The position numbers were made by a program, and so were the translations under genes. Source: Georgenia yuyongxinii (GTDB taxonomy: Bacteria; Actinomycetota; Actinomycetes; Actinomycetales; Actinomycetaceae). Taken from it: a DNA stretch of 64,000 nt. This document shows, piece after piece, positions 6,828 through 16,036 of this stretch (positions are counted from its first letter, which is position 1; every line of letters begins with the position of its first letter). The stretch lies in the NCBI RefSeq assembly GCF_006352065.1, contig NZ_CP040915.1:1178001-1242000 (forward strand), written 5' to 3'. A model generated the notes under the pieces. It was not told where the DNA came from. It ran no database searches and saw only the letters and a list, made by a program, of their open reading frames with translations.

Positions 6828-8659
6828 CCGCCCCGCACCAGCGCAGGTCGACGCCGACTCACCCCGCCGGGCCCGCCGCCGTCTCCACGGTCGCAGCCGA
6901 GCATCTCTCGCCCGCCTTCCCGGCGCGCGCGGCATGGGGGACTGCGTCGCGTCTGCGCGCATGGCAGGCCGAGGCGCTCGAGATCTACCTCGAGCGGCAG
7001 CCCCGGGACTTCCTCGCGGTCGCCACGCCCGGCGCCGGCAAGACCACCTTCGCGCTGCGTATCGCCACCGAGCTGCTCGCCCGCGGCGTCGTGCGACGCG
7101 TCACGGTGGTGTGCCCGACCGAGCACCTGAAGACCCAGTGGGCCGACGCCGCCGCCCGGGTGGGCTTGCAGCTGGACCCCAACTTCAAGAACGCCCAGGG
7201 CCGGCACGGCGCCAGCTTCGACGGCGTCGCGCTGACCTACGCGCAGGTCGCCGCCAACCCCGCGCTGCACCACAACCGCACCTCCGCCGAGCCCACGCTG
7301 GTGATCCTGGACGAGGTCCACCACGGCGGCGACGCGCTGAGCTGGGGCGACGCCGTCCGGGAGGCCTTCGAGCCCGCCCGGCGCCGCCTGTCGCTGACCG
7401 GCACCCCGTTTCGCTCGGACACCGCGGCCATCCCGTTCGTCGAGTACGAGCGCGACGCCATGGGCATCCGGCGGTCCAAGGCCGACTACTCCTACGGCTA
7501 CGGCGACGCCCTGCGCGACGGCGTCGTGCGCCCGGTCATCTTCCTCAGCTACTCCGGCCAGATGCGCTGGCGTACGCGGGCCGGCGACGAGGTCTCCGCC
7601 CAGCTGGGCGAGCTGCTGACCAAGGACATGATGAACCAGGCCTGGCGCACGGCCCTGGATCCCTCGGGCGAGTGGATCCCGGCGGTGCTCTCCGCCGCCG
7701 ACCAGCGCCTGAGCGAGGTGCGCCGCTCGGTGCCCGACGCCGGCGGCCTGGTCATCGCCACCGACCAGAACGCCGCGCGTTCCTACGCCAAGACGCTGCA
7801 CTCCATCACCGGTGAGCCGCCCGTCGTCGTCCTGTCCGACGACGACGGCGCGAACGCCCGGATCGAGGAGTACGCCGCGGGCCTGCAGCGCTGGATGGTC
7901 GCGGTGCGCATGGTCTCCGAGGGCGTGGACGTGCCCCGCCTCGCCGTCGGCGTCTATGCCACCGCGACCGCGACGCCGCTGTTCTTCGCCCAGGCGGTGG
8001 GCCGGTTCGTCCGGGCCCGCAAGCGCGGGGAGACTGCGTCGGTGTTCCTGCCCTCAGTCCAGCACCTCCTTGGTCTGGCCGGGGAGCTCGAGGTCGAGCG
8101 CGACCACGCGCTGGACCGGGTCAAGACCGCCGAGGAGAAGGGCACGTTCTTCACCCCCGAGGACTCCTTGCTCGCGGACGCGAACCGGTCGGAGAAGGCC
8201 TCGGACGACCTCATGCTGCCCGGGTTCGAGGCGCTCGAGGCCCAGGCCACCTTCGACAAGGTCCTCTTCGACGGCGGTGAGTTCGGCACCGGCGCGGAGG
8301 TCGGCTCGGTCGAGGAGCAGGAATACCTGGGACTGCCCGGCCTCCTCGAGCCCGAGCAGGTCACCAGCCTCCTCCGGGCCCGGCAGGCCGAGCAGGTCAA
8401 GGCGCAGAAGCGGCAGGCCAAGGCGCAGTCGATCCGGCACCAGAACGCCGGGGTGGACGACCACCGCCGCCGGGCCGCTGCACGCAAGGAGCTGAACACC
8501 CTGGTCTCGGCGTGGTCCCGGCGCTCGGGCAAGCCCCACGGCGTGGTGCACACCGAGCTGCGCAGCACCTGCGGAGGACCCGAGGTGGCGCTGGCCCGCA
8601 CGGACGAGATCGAGGCGCGCATCTCGCTGCTCCGCCAGTGGTTCGTGGGCCGGGGCTGA
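6824..8659 (+). CDS. DEAD/DEAH box helicase (superfamily 2)
   Basis: A 611-residue helicase starting at a GTG that overlaps the DUF3039 stop (GTGA). Motifs in order: a Q/I region with RLRAWQAEALEIYLERQPRD, Walker A AVATPGAGKTTFAL (about residues 65-78), VVCPTEHLKTQW (Ia), Walker B VILDEVHHGGD (about 164-174), SLTGTPFRSD (motif III), then a helicase-C domain with VSEGVDVPRLAVGVYAT and QAVGRFVRARKRGE (motifs V-VI, about 365-405). The C-terminal 200 residues are Lys/Arg/Glu-rich and charged (EQVKAQKRQAKAQS) and may bind nucleic acid. The role (DNA repair or RNA metabolism) is not certain. Confidence 0.9.
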   Translation: MTAPHQRRSTPTHPAGPAAVSTVAAEHLSPAFPARAAWGTASRLRAWQAEALEIYLERQPRDFLAVATPGAGKTTFALRIATELLARGVVRRVTVVCPTEHLKTQWADAAARVGLQLDPNFKNAQGRHGASFDGVALTYAQVAANPALHHNRTSAEPTLVILDEVHHGGDALSWGDAVREAFEPARRRLSLTGTPFRSDTAAIPFVEYERDAMGIRRSKADYSYGYGDALRDGVVRPVIFLSYSGQMRWRTRAGDEVSAQLGELLTKDMMNQAWRTALDPSGEWIPAVLSAADQRLSEVRRSVPDAGGLVIATDQNAARSYAKTLHSITGEPPVVVLSDDDGANARIEEYAAGLQRWMVAVRMVSEGVDVPRLAVGVYATATATPLFFAQAVGRFVRARKRGETASVFLPSVQHLLGLAGELEVERDHALDRVKTAEEKGTFFTPEDSLLADANRSEKASDDLMLPGFEALEAQATFDKVLFDGGEFGTGAEVGSVEEQEYLGLPGLLEPEQVTSLLRARQAEQVKAQKRQAKAQSIRHQNAGVDDHRRRAAARKELNTLVSAWSRRSGKPHGVVHTELRSTCGGPEVALARTDEIEARISLLRQWFVGRG

Positions 8660-8679
8660 CCTCCCCAGGCGCCGGCTGA

Positions 8680-8744
8680 CAGCGAGGACTGTCGCCTCGG
8701 GATCGGACGTCAGCGAGGACTGTCGCCGCCTCGGGACCGGATGT
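8680..8744. repeat. Imperfect tandem repeat upstream of the DUF222-HNH gene
   Basis: Two units beginning CAGCGAGGACTGTCGCC (8680-8710, 31 bp, and 8711-8744, 34 bp) continue with TCGGGAnCGGAnGT; the second has a 3-bp GCC insertion. The first is also a small hairpin, GACAG-CGAGGA-CTGTC (8678-8693). The start of the HNH protein is 25 nt further on. The repeat could be an attachment or nicking site of the element, or a regulatory site. Confidence 0.65.
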
Positions 8745-8769
8745 CAGTGGCCGCCGATACGGTCGACAC

Positions 8770-10233
8770 ATGTTGCAGAGGCAGGGTGGTCAGGCCCGGG
8801 ATGCGGAACATCCCGAGGTACCGCCCGCGCGCCCGTCAACGGCGGACTTCGCCCGCTGGCGGGACGCGATGGCCAGCGTGGACCGGAGCGTCTCGGACGC
8901 CGAGCGGATTGACCAGCTGCGCGTGCTGGAGGAGCTCAAGGCCGCGGCGTCGGCGGCGCAGGCCCGCATCGCGGTGGACCTCGAGGCCTCGCAGCTACAG
9001 GTGCAGGCCTCGGCCGGTGTGCCCCGTGCCCGGCGCGGTCGGGGGATCGGGGCGCAGGTGGCGCTGGCCCGGCGGGAGTCACACGCCCGGGGTGGGCGGC
9101 TGCTCGGGTTGGCGAAGGCGCTGGTGAACGAGATGCCTCACACGTTCGCCGCCCTGGAGGCCGGGGTGATCAGTGAGTGGCGCGCCACGTTGCTGGTGCG
9201 TGAGTCCGCTTGCCTGACGGTGGTGGACCGGGCCGCGTTCGACGTGGAGCTGTGGGCCGACCCCGGGGCGACCGAGCGGCTGGGTGACCGCCGCCTCGTC
9301 GCCCGCGCGAAGCAGATCGCCTACCGGCTCGACCCGCGGTCGGTGGTGCGGCGTGCGGCGAAGGCTGAGAGCGAGCGGTGCGTGACGTTGCGGCCGGCGC
9401 CGGACACCATGACCTACCTGACCGGGCTCCTTCCGGTGGTCCAGGGGGTGGGGGTGTACGCGGCGCTGACTCGGGCGGCCGACGCGCTGCGGGCGCAGGG
9501 TGACCCCAGGAGCCGGGGGCAGATCATGGCCGACACCCTCGTCGAGCGGGTCACCGGCCAGGACAGGGCCGCCGACGTCCCGGTGGAGGTCCAGGTGGTC
9601 ATGACGGACCGGGCCCTGCTCGCGGGCAATGACGAACCGGCGGTCATACCGGGGTACGGCACCGTGCCCGCGGGATGGGCCCGCGCGTTGATCGCCGCCC
9701 GGACCGGCACAGCCGATGCCGTGGAATCTCTCGACGGGGCAGGCCGCAAGGTGCTGGTGTGGCTGCGCCGGCTCTTCACCGCCCCGAGCACCGGTCAGCT
9801 CGTCGCGATGGACTCCAGGCGCCGGACCGTGCCGCCCGGGCTGGCCAGGTTCATCGACGCTCGGGACCAGGTGTGCCGGACGCTGTGGTGCGACGCCCCG
9901 ATCCGCCACCACGACCACATCCAGGCCCATGCCGACAGCGGGACGACCTCGGCGGAGAACCTCCGCGGCACCTGCGAAGCATGCAACTACGCCAAACAAG
10001 CGCCCGGGTGGGGCACTCGCACCGTCACCGTCACCGGCGCCGAGCAACGCGCGGGCCCCGGCCCCAGCGGCCACGTCGTGGAGACGACCACCCCGACCGG
10101 GCACCGCTACACCTCGGATGCTCCACCTCTGCCCGGCCACGTGACACCCACACGTGCCACCGCACCACCAGGCACCCAGGCCGCGTACAGCCCCGCCGAA
10201 CGACTCCTCCTCGACCTGAACTGGGCAGCCTGA
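8770..10233 (+). CDS. DUF222 / 13E12-repeat family protein with C-terminal HNH nuclease domain
   Basis: A 487-residue member of the actinobacterial multi-copy 13E12/DUF222 family. The DUF222 region spans about residues 30-330, starting DFARWRDAMASVDRSVSDAE, with LARRESHARGGRLLGLAKAL and IMADTLVERVTGQ. The HNH domain covers about 365-420: CRTLWCDAPIRHHDHIQAHA, then SAENLRGTCEACNYAKQAPG. Both zinc-type Cys pairs and the catalytic His-His are present. A Pro/Thr-rich tail follows. The family is dispersed, often variable between strains, and in mycobacteria its genes serve as phage attachment targets, so a selfish or homing-like role is suspected but unproven. The upstream tandem repeat supports an element-like unit. 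Confidence 0.88.
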   Translation: MLQRQGGQARDAEHPEVPPARPSTADFARWRDAMASVDRSVSDAERIDQLRVLEELKAAASAAQARIAVDLEASQLQVQASAGVPRARRGRGIGAQVALARRESHARGGRLLGLAKALVNEMPHTFAALEAGVISEWRATLLVRESACLTVVDRAAFDVELWADPGATERLGDRRLVARAKQIAYRLDPRSVVRRAAKAESERCVTLRPAPDTMTYLTGLLPVVQGVGVYAALTRAADALRAQGDPRSRGQIMADTLVERVTGQDRAADVPVEVQVVMTDRALLAGNDEPAVIPGYGTVPAGWARALIAARTGTADAVESLDGAGRKVLVWLRRLFTAPSTGQLVAMDSRRRTVPPGLARFIDARDQVCRTLWCDAPIRHHDHIQAHADSGTTSAENLRGTCEACNYAKQAPGWGTRTVTVTGAEQRAGPGPSGHVVETTTPTGHRYTSDAPPLPGHVTPTRATAPPGTQAAYSPAERLLLDLNWAA

Positions 10234-10390
10234 ATCCACGATCTCCCGCGCGTCGGCCCGCAGAGCAGCCTGCGACGCCCGACCCTCACAGGACAGCCCG
10301 CGACGCCGGCGCCCCGGTCTCCCGGCCTCGGCTCTTCAGCGCCGGGGAGGCTACGCTCGGCATGGCCGTCAACGGGGACAGGTGAGGACG

Positions 10391-11278
10391 ATGGAACCGG
10401 ATCTCGACACCGAGCGGGAGCCGCGTCATGATCCGCTGGAGCTGAGCGATGCCCTGCACCGCGACGGCATGGCCGTGGTTCCCGGTGCCTTCACACGCGA
10501 CTGGGCGTCCGTCCTGGACGACGACCTCTCGGCGGAGCTCATGAGCGCGCTGCGGAGCCCGGACGGCGTGGCGCCCCGCGGCTGGAACCGCTTCTACTTC
10601 GAGCCCTACGCCGAGCGGGTCCGCGGGTTCCTCGACCTGGTGCAGCACCCGGTGCTCGCCGCGCTCTCCGCTGAGATGTTCGGTCCGGAGTGGCAGGTGG
10701 TCGAGCTGGGCTGCGACATCCCGCTGCCCGGGGCCCTGGACCAGCCCTGGCACCGCGACTTCCCCATGCCCGAGTACACGCGCAGCCACCGCCGCCTGAC
10801 GTCGATCGCGGTCAACGTGCCGTCGATGGACGTCGTCGACGCGCCCTTCCAGGCGGTGCTCGGCACGCACCTGGACGACGACGCGGACTTCGATGGCGGC
10901 ATGTTCCCGCCCGCCGCGCGGGCGCACGAGCTCGAGACCCGCATGCAGTCGTTCTACGGCCGGATGGGGAACCTCTCCGTTCGCTCGGGCCTGATGCTGC
11001 ATCGGGGCTCGGCGATGAGCCTGCGCTCCCGGATGAGGCCCGTGGCCATCCTTGGCATCGTCGCCCCAGACGACGGAGCCGTCTCCGACGGTCCTCGTAG
11101 CGAGGCCGACCGCGTGCCGCCGCGCCTGCGGATGTCGCGTGAGTACCACGACCGGCTGCCGGTCGCCCTGCGCCGGCACGTCGTCGTCGAGATCGTCGCC
11201 GACACGACGGCGACGCTGCCGCCCCACCGCACCGACCATACTTTTGAGGGGCTGAGGATGGGCGGCCCGCCCTCCTGA
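10391..11278 (+). CDS. Phytanoyl-CoA dioxygenase (PhyH) family Fe(II)/2-oxoglutarate oxygenase
   Basis: A 295-residue double-stranded beta-helix oxygenase. WHRDFPMPEYTR carries the HxD iron-binding pair (about residues 121-123) and LMLHRGSAMSLRSRMRPV the distal His, with Arg for 2-oxoglutarate. LGCDIPLPGALDQPWHRDF and HEL(E)TRMQSFYGRMGNLSV complete the core. The ATG at 10391 is used here; an in-frame GTG at 10382 is equally possible because both have only a short GAGG/GGGGA site. The substrate is unknown: homologues hydroxylate small molecules, lipids or ectoine-like solutes. It stands alone, with the DUF222 gene before it and a small membrane protein after it. Confidence 0.75.
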   Translation: MEPDLDTEREPRHDPLELSDALHRDGMAVVPGAFTRDWASVLDDDLSAELMSALRSPDGVAPRGWNRFYFEPYAERVRGFLDLVQHPVLAALSAEMFGPEWQVVELGCDIPLPGALDQPWHRDFPMPEYTRSHRRLTSIAVNVPSMDVVDAPFQAVLGTHLDDDADFDGGMFPPAARAHELETRMQSFYGRMGNLSVRSGLMLHRGSAMSLRSRMRPVAILGIVAPDDGAVSDGPRSEADRVPPRLRMSREYHDRLPVALRRHVVVEIVADTTATLPPHRTDHTFEGLRMGGPPS

Positions 11279-11490
11279 CCCGCCAAGAGGAGCGGGGTGT
11301 CCACTCGTCAGCCGGCGGCCTGCACACGCCCTTCAGCCGGCGGACGACGCCGGGTTCCATATCATGCCGGACGGCACGGCGTCAAGACCGTTCAAGATGC
11401 GCGTGAAGCGCAGCGGTGCCAGTCTCTGAGCAGGCGAGATACGTCCGAGCCTGGCCACCCGGCCAGGCTGCTCAGAGAATGGAGGACATC

Positions 11491-11646
11491 ATGTCGCTCT
11501 GGCTCATCCTCATCATCGTCGGTGTCGTCATGCTCATCCTGGGAGTCGCGGTCGAGGCGGCCCAGATCCTCATCTGGATCGGGATCGCCATCGTGGTGAT
11601 CTCGTTGATCATGACCCTCGTCTCGCGAGGACGAACACGCGTCTGA
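11491..11646 (+). CDS. Small two-helix membrane protein
   Basis: A 51-residue protein made almost entirely of two hydrophobic segments (SLWLILIIVGVVMLILGVAV and ILIWIGIAIVVISLIMTLVS) with a short turn (EAAQ) and a basic end RGRTRV. The ATG at 11491 is chosen because GGAGG lies 5 nt upstream; an ATG at 11479 in the same frame lacks such a site. Such miniproteins are common in actinobacteria and have no assigned function. It is followed by a long terminator and is probably a single-gene transcript. Confidence 0.75.
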   Translation: MSLWLILIIVGVVMLILGVAVEAAQILIWIGIAIVVISLIMTLVSRGRTRV

Positions 11647-11663
11647 CCCAGCGGTCAGATCTA

Positions 11664-11705
11664 AGGCCAGGGCCCTCGCCGCACATGCGGCGAGGGCCCT
11701 GGCCT
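11664..11705. terminator. Bidirectional terminator between the small membrane protein and pncB
   Basis: An exact stem of about 19 bp (11664-11682 with 11687-11705, arms containing GGCCAGGGCCCTCGCCGC) around loop ACAT. It sits between convergent genes. Confidence 0.8.
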
Positions 11706-11754
11706 CGTTCTGTCACGGCGCTCGGATGGCGGTGTCGCTTAACGGCGGCGGCGG

Positions 11755-13122
11755 TCAGACCACGTAGTCGGGATCGTCGGCGCGGTCCACGTCGAGCATC
11801 CGCGTGGGGATCCCCGGTTCGCCCTCGCTCAGCCGCCACGCCGCGTAGGGCAGCTCGGCCCGGGAGGTGCGGTGCCGCTCCCGCGCCGCCTCCAGCGCAC
11901 CCGGACCGCGGTGCTCCTCGACAATCTCGCCGTCGCGCACGAACGGCACCTGCAGCGGCCGCGCCCCGGCGCGCTGAAGCTCGGTCAGCCCCTGCTCCCA
12001 CCGCGTGCACGCCACCACGAGCTCCTCCGCGGCGCGGCCCGCGCCGTCGAGCACCCGCCCCGCCACCTTCAGCCCGCCCACCGAGCTCTTGGAGGCGGAC
12101 GCCTTGGCCACCTCCTCCATGCGCCCGGCCGCGTCCTCGCGCGCGACGAGCTTGTACACCAGCTCCGCCGTCGGGTGGCCGGAGCCCGTCACGAGCCTGG
12201 TGCCCACCCCGTAGGAGTCGACCGGGGCCGCCCCGAGGGCCGCGATGGCGTACTCGTCGAGATCGGAAGTGACGGTGATCTTGGTGCTGGTCGCCCCCAG
12301 GGCGTCCAGCTGCTGGCGCACCGTGAACGCCTGGGCGACCAGGTCACCGGAGTCGAGCCGCACGGCGCCGAGCTCGCCGCCGGCCGCGCGTGCGGCGGCC
12401 ACCGCCCGCTCCACTCCGCGGGGCACGTCGTAGGTGTCCACCAGCAAGGTGGTGTCCGGTCCCATGGTGGCGACCTGCGCCGCGAATGCGGCCTCCTCGT
12501 CGTCGTGCACGAGGGTGAAGGAGTGGGCGGCGGTGCCGATGGGGCGGATGCCGTAGGAGCGGCCACCCTCCAGGACGGAGGTGCCGACGAACCCGCCGAC
12601 GACGGCGGCCCGGGCCGCCGCGACCGCCGCGCTCTCGTGAGTGCGCCGCGCACCCATCTCCAGGCACGGGCGGCGGTGGGCGGCCACGGTCATCCGTGAC
12701 GCGGCGGCGGCCACGGCGCTGTCGTGGTTGAGGATCGACAGGATCACCGTCTCGAGCACGACGGCGTCGGCGAAGCTGCCCTCGACCGTCAGGATCGGCG
12801 AGCCCGGGAAGTAGCACTCGCCCTCGCCGTAGCCGGTGATCGACCCGCCAAAGCGGTACTCGCGCAGGTAGTCGAGGGTCTCCTCGCCGACCACGGCGGC
12901 GGCGGCGAGGTAGTCGATCTCCTCGGGCCCGAACCGGAACGCCTCGACCGCGTCGAGCACCCGTGCGGTGCCGGCGACCACGCCGTACCGGCGCCCGCCC
13001 GGCAGGCGGCGGCTGAACACCTCGAAGACGCTGCGCCGCCCGGCGGTGCCGGAGCGGAGGGCCCCCTCGATCATGGTGAGCTCGTACATGTCAGTCAGGA
13101 GCGCCGTGCTCGCGTGTGGCAT
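11755..13122 (-). CDS. pncB: Nicotinate phosphoribosyltransferase
   Basis: Catalyses nicotinate + PRPP (+ATP) to nicotinate mononucleotide, the Preiss-Handler entry to NAD. The 455-residue protein starts STALLTDMYELTMIEGALRS, the conserved NAPRTase opening, with FEVFSRRLPGGRRYGV, then DSAVAAAASRMTVAA, the active-site His region, and LLVDTYDVPRGVERAV and GVRLDSGDL-type sequence (AVRLDSGDLVAQAF) for phosphoribosyl binding. VTSDLDEYAI and SYGVGTRLVTG follow. The ATG at 13122 is chosen because it begins the family sequence and a TAGCGT box ends about 8 nt before it, suggesting a leaderless message. Divergent from clpS. Confidence 0.93.
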   Translation of the reverse strand: MPHASTALLTDMYELTMIEGALRSGTAGRRSVFEVFSRRLPGGRRYGVVAGTARVLDAVEAFRFGPEEIDYLAAAAVVGEETLDYLREYRFGGSITGYGEGECYFPGSPILTVEGSFADAVVLETVILSILNHDSAVAAAASRMTVAAHRRPCLEMGARRTHESAAVAAARAAVVGGFVGTSVLEGGRSYGIRPIGTAAHSFTLVHDDEEAAFAAQVATMGPDTTLLVDTYDVPRGVERAVAAARAAGGELGAVRLDSGDLVAQAFTVRQQLDALGATSTKITVTSDLDEYAIAALGAAPVDSYGVGTRLVTGSGHPTAELVYKLVAREDAAGRMEEVAKASASKSSVGGLKVAGRVLDGAGRAAEELVVACTRWEQGLTELQRAGARPLQVPFVRDGEIVEEHRGPGALEAARERHRTSRAELPYAAWRLSEGEPGIPTRMLDVDRADDPDYVV

Positions 13123-13236
13123 GCGGCCCACGCTAGCGGGAGCGAGCGGCGGTGCAGGCCGCGGACGGCGGGTGGTGGAGCGTCGTCGGGCACCCTCGGG
13201 TCGGCCCGGCTTTGGCCGACTGCCTAAAGTGGGGTC

Positions 13237-13569
13237 GTGAGTCCCGCCCCCGTCGCCCCGCCGCGCCCGCGCACCTCCACCGCGCCGGCCGAGCAGGAGG
13301 CGACGGCGCAGGCACCGCAGGCGGTGCCGGAGAAGGCGTGGCACACGGTCGTGTGGGACGACCCCGTCAACCTCATGAGCTACGTCACCTACGTCTTCGA
13401 GACGTACTTCGGCTACGACGAGCCCACCGCCGCGCGGCTGATGATGAGGGTCCACACCCAGGGCCGGGCGGTCGTCTCGCACGGACCCCGCGAGAAGATG
13501 GAGGTGGACGTGCAGGCCATGCACTCCTACGGGCTCTGGGCCACGCTCGAGCAGGACGGGGCGGCGTAG
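13237..13569 (+). CDS. clpS: ATP-dependent Clp protease adaptor ClpS
   Basis: Delivers N-degron substrates to ClpC/ClpAP. 110 residues: a Pro/Ala-rich flexible tail (1-33) then the ClpS fold starting [20 protein letters not shown], with the DDP N-degron-binding start, [20 protein letters not shown] and [21 protein letters not shown] containing the conserved His. GTG start. The stop at 13567-13569 is directly followed by the GTG of the DUF2017 gene, and clpS-DUF2017-murI-MBL is a well-known actinobacterial order. Confidence 0.93.
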   Translation: MSPAPVAPPRPRTSTAPAEQEATAQAPQAVPEKAWHTVVWDDPVNLMSYVTYVFETYFGYDEPTAARLMMRVHTQGRAVVSHGPREKMEVDVQAMHSYGLWATLEQDGAA

Positions 13570-14262
13570 GTGCAGGCCTTCGTCCCCGTACCGGGCGGGC
13601 ACGCGTCCCGGCTGCAGCCGGCCGAGCGCACGGTCATCGCCCGCCTGGTGGCGGACACCGCCGAGCTGCTCGGCACCCGCCTGAGCGAGAGCGGCTCCGG
13701 CGCCCCCGCCGCCGCCGACACCCAGCTGCCCGACCTGCTCTACGCCCAGGGCAGCCGCCTCACCGGTGACGACGCGGTGCTGGCCGCGCTGGACTTCGAC
13801 CCCGCCGACGCCGCGCCCGACGCCCCCGCCGACCCCGCCCTGGCCAGGCTGCTGCCACCGATGAGCCACGACGACGCCACGCTCGCCGCGGAGCTGCGGG
13901 CCCTGACGGAGGACTCCGTGCGGTCCGGCAAGGTCACCCGCCTGGAGACGGTGTGGCGCGAGCTGAGCGTTCCCACGGGACCCAAGGGCGCCGTCGTCGT
14001 GCGCACCGGGCAGGAGGGCACGTGGCTGTCGGCCCTGACCGACGTGCGGCTGGTGCTCGCCACCCGCCTGGGCATCGAGGGGGAGGACGACGCCGAGGAC
14101 GTGTACGAACGGGCCCGACAACCCGAACGGGTGCGCACCTCCGACGCCCCGGCCGACCGCGACGAGGAGATCACCGACGCCCTCGCGACGATGTACGCCG
14201 CCTTGACATGGTGGCAGGAGTCACTGCTGGAGTCGATGCAGCGGCGCCGACGCGCGCATTAG
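13570..14262 (+). CDS. DUF2017 family protein
   Basis: A 230-residue acidic protein starting at the GTG immediately after the clpS stop with no spacer. DUF2017 members accompany clpS in actinobacteria and their role is unknown; association with Clp proteolysis is inferred from this fixed pairing. No membrane segment or catalytic motif is visible. Recognisable stretches are [20 protein letters not shown] near the N-terminus and [20 protein letters not shown] followed by a C-terminal helix [18 protein letters not shown]. Confidence 0.85.
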   Translation: MQAFVPVPGGHASRLQPAERTVIARLVADTAELLGTRLSESGSGAPAAADTQLPDLLYAQGSRLTGDDAVLAALDFDPADAAPDAPADPALARLLPPMSHDDATLAAELRALTEDSVRSGKVTRLETVWRELSVPTGPKGAVVVRTGQEGTWLSALTDVRLVLATRLGIEGEDDAEDVYERARQPERVRTSDAPADRDEEITDALATMYAALTWWQESLLESMQRRRRAH

Positions 14263-14273
14263 GCTCGATCGCT

Positions 14274-15095
14274 GTGGAGGACGCACCGATCGGGATATTC
14301 GACTCCGGCGTGGGAGGGCTGACCGTCGCGCGCGCGGTGATCGACCAGCTGCCCGGCGAGTCGATCCTGTACATCGGCGACACCGCCCACACCCCGTACG
14401 GGCCCAAGCCGATCGCGGCCGTGCGGGCCCTGGCGCTGGAGGTCATGGACCGCCTGGTGCTTTCCGGCGTGAAGATGCTCGTCATCGCCTGCAACTCCGC
14501 CTCGTCCGCGGTGCTGCGCGACGCCCGGGAGCGGTACACCATCGACGCCGGGGTGCCGGTGGTCGAGGTCATCCAGCCCGCGGTGCGCCGCGCCGTCGCC
14601 GCCACCCGCACCGGCAAGGTCGGCGTGATCGGCACCCGCGCCACGATCGAGTCCGGTGCCTACCGCGACGCCTTCGCCGCCGCCCCGCACCTGGAGCTGA
14701 CCATGGCGGCGGCGCCGAAGTTCGTCGAGCTCGTCGAGCGCGGGATCACGTCCGGGCCAGAGGTGCTCCGCGCCGCCGAGGAGTACCTGGCACCGGTCCG
14801 TGACGCCGGGGTGGACACCCTCGTGCTCGGCTGCACCCACTACCCCCTGCTCACCGGCGTCATCAGCTACGTCATGGGGGAGAACGTCACCCTGGTGTCC
14901 TCCGCCGAGGAGACCGCCAAGGACGTCTACCGCACTCTCGTGGCCCACGACCTGTCCCGTGACCCCGCCGCCCCGCCCGAGCACCGCTTCCTCGCCACCG
15001 GCGACCCCGGCTCCTTCGCCCGGCTCGCCCGGCGCTTCCTCGGGCCCGAGGTCACCGCCGTGCACGGCGCCGACGAGCTCGAGGGCGTGCGGTGA
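14274..15095 (+). CDS. murI: Glutamate racemase
   Basis: Makes D-glutamate for peptidoglycan. The GTG at 14274 gives 273 residues, normal for the family, starting [19 protein letters not shown]. The two catalytic cysteines are present: [14 protein letters not shown] (Cys73) and [13 protein letters not shown] (about residue 184). [12 protein letters not shown] is the substrate-binding loop. It lies 11 nt after the DUF2017 gene, and its stop overlaps the GTG of the next gene (GTGA), so cell-wall precursor synthesis is cotranscribed with clpS and the hydrolase. Confidence 0.96.
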   Translation: MEDAPIGIFDSGVGGLTVARAVIDQLPGESILYIGDTAHTPYGPKPIAAVRALALEVMDRLVLSGVKMLVIACNSASSAVLRDARERYTIDAGVPVVEVIQPAVRRAVAATRTGKVGVIGTRATIESGAYRDAFAAAPHLELTMAAAPKFVELVERGITSGPEVLRAAEEYLAPVRDAGVDTLVLGCTHYPLLTGVISYVMGENVTLVSSAEETAKDVYRTLVAHDLSRDPAAPPEHRFLATGDPGSFARLARRFLGPEVTAVHGADELEGVR

Positions 15096-15886
15096 GGCTC
15101 ACGGTGGTCGGGTGCTCCGGCTCCATGTCCGGACCGGCCTCGGCCGCCTCGTGCTACCTCGTCCAGGCCGACGGCGCGGACGAGCAGGGCCACCCGCGCA
15201 CCTGGTCCGTGGTCCTCGACCTCGGCCCCGGCGCCATGGGCGCGCTCATGACCCACGTCGACCCGGCCGCGGTCGACGCCGTCGTCCTGTCGCACCTGCA
15301 CGCGGACCACATGGTCGACCTCATCGGCATGCAGGTCTACCGCCGCTGGCACCCCAGCGGCCCCCTGACGCCCCTGCCCGTGCACGCGCCCGCCGGTGCG
15401 CTCGAGCGGGTGCGCGGGGTGGGCGGGGACGGCGAGGACGAGGACTACGCGGGCGAGTTCGCCTTCCTCGAGCACGACCCCGCCCGGACGATCCAGATCG
15501 GCCCCATGCGGCTGCAGGCCTTCGAGGTGCACCACCCCGTGCCCGCGTACGGGATCCGGGTCACCGGCCCCGCCGAGGACGCCGACGGCGAGGTGTCACT
15601 CGCCTACACCGGTGACACCGACTCCTGCGACGGCCTCGTCACCATGTCCGACGGCGTGGACCTGCTGCTCAGTGAGGCCGCCTTCCAGGAGGGCCGTGAC
15701 ACCGTCCGCGGCGTGCACCTGACCGGCCGCCGCGCGGGTGAGCTGGCCGCGACGGCCGGCGTGCGCCGGCTCGTCCTGACGCACCTGCAGCCGTGGACCG
15801 ACCCCGAGGTCGTGCGCGGCGAGGCCCACGAGGTCTACCCCGGCCCGGTCGACCTGGCCGCACCGGGCGCCGTCTGGACCCTCTGA
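15092..15886 (+). CDS. MBL-fold metallo-hydrolase (RNase Z / phosphodiesterase-like)
   Basis: 264 residues beginning at a GTG that overlaps the murI stop. The metal-binding signature [20 protein letters not shown] (about residues 66-85) is HxHx[17 protein letters not shown] supplies another His, [10 protein letters not shown] the bridging Asp, and LVLTHLQPW the final His. This set is of the RNase Z/ElaC-like branch. It is the usual gene after murI in actinobacteria, where the homologue is often annotated as cyclic-nucleotide-degrading phosphodiesterase. Substrate is not determinable here. Confidence 0.87.
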   Translation: MRLTVVGCSGSMSGPASAASCYLVQADGADEQGHPRTWSVVLDLGPGAMGALMTHVDPAAVDAVVLSHLHADHMVDLIGMQVYRRWHPSGPLTPLPVHAPAGALERVRGVGGDGEDEDYAGEFAFLEHDPARTIQIGPMRLQAFEVHHPVPAYGIRVTGPAEDADGEVSLAYTGDTDSCDGLVTMSDGVDLLLSEAAFQEGRDTVRGVHLTGRRAGELAATAGVRRLVLTHLQPWTDPEVVRGEAHEVYPGPVDLAAPGAVWTL

Positions 15887-15907
15887 CCCCTCCCAAAGGG
15901 CGAGGTC

Positions 15908-15940
15908 GCGAGATGTCATCTCCTCCGTGAGATGTCATCG
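15908..15940 (+). repeat. AGATGTCATCT pair repeat, copy 1
   Basis: GCGAGATGTCATCT (unit at 15911-15921), spacer CCTCCGTG and AGATGTCATC (15930-15939): two units starting 19 bp apart, 22 nt after the stop of the MBL gene and in the same orientation as it. Each unit is a 5+1+5 palindrome (AGATG-T-CATCT), so the pair can also fold as a hairpin. See findings. Confidence 0.8.
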
Positions 15941-16036
15941 CGTCGGCGGACATCGGCGACGAACGAGGCCTTCCTCACAGGCCATCAGGTGACCCCCGCA
16001 GGTCCCGGCCAGGCGTGCGTGGGTAGCCTGCTGACC

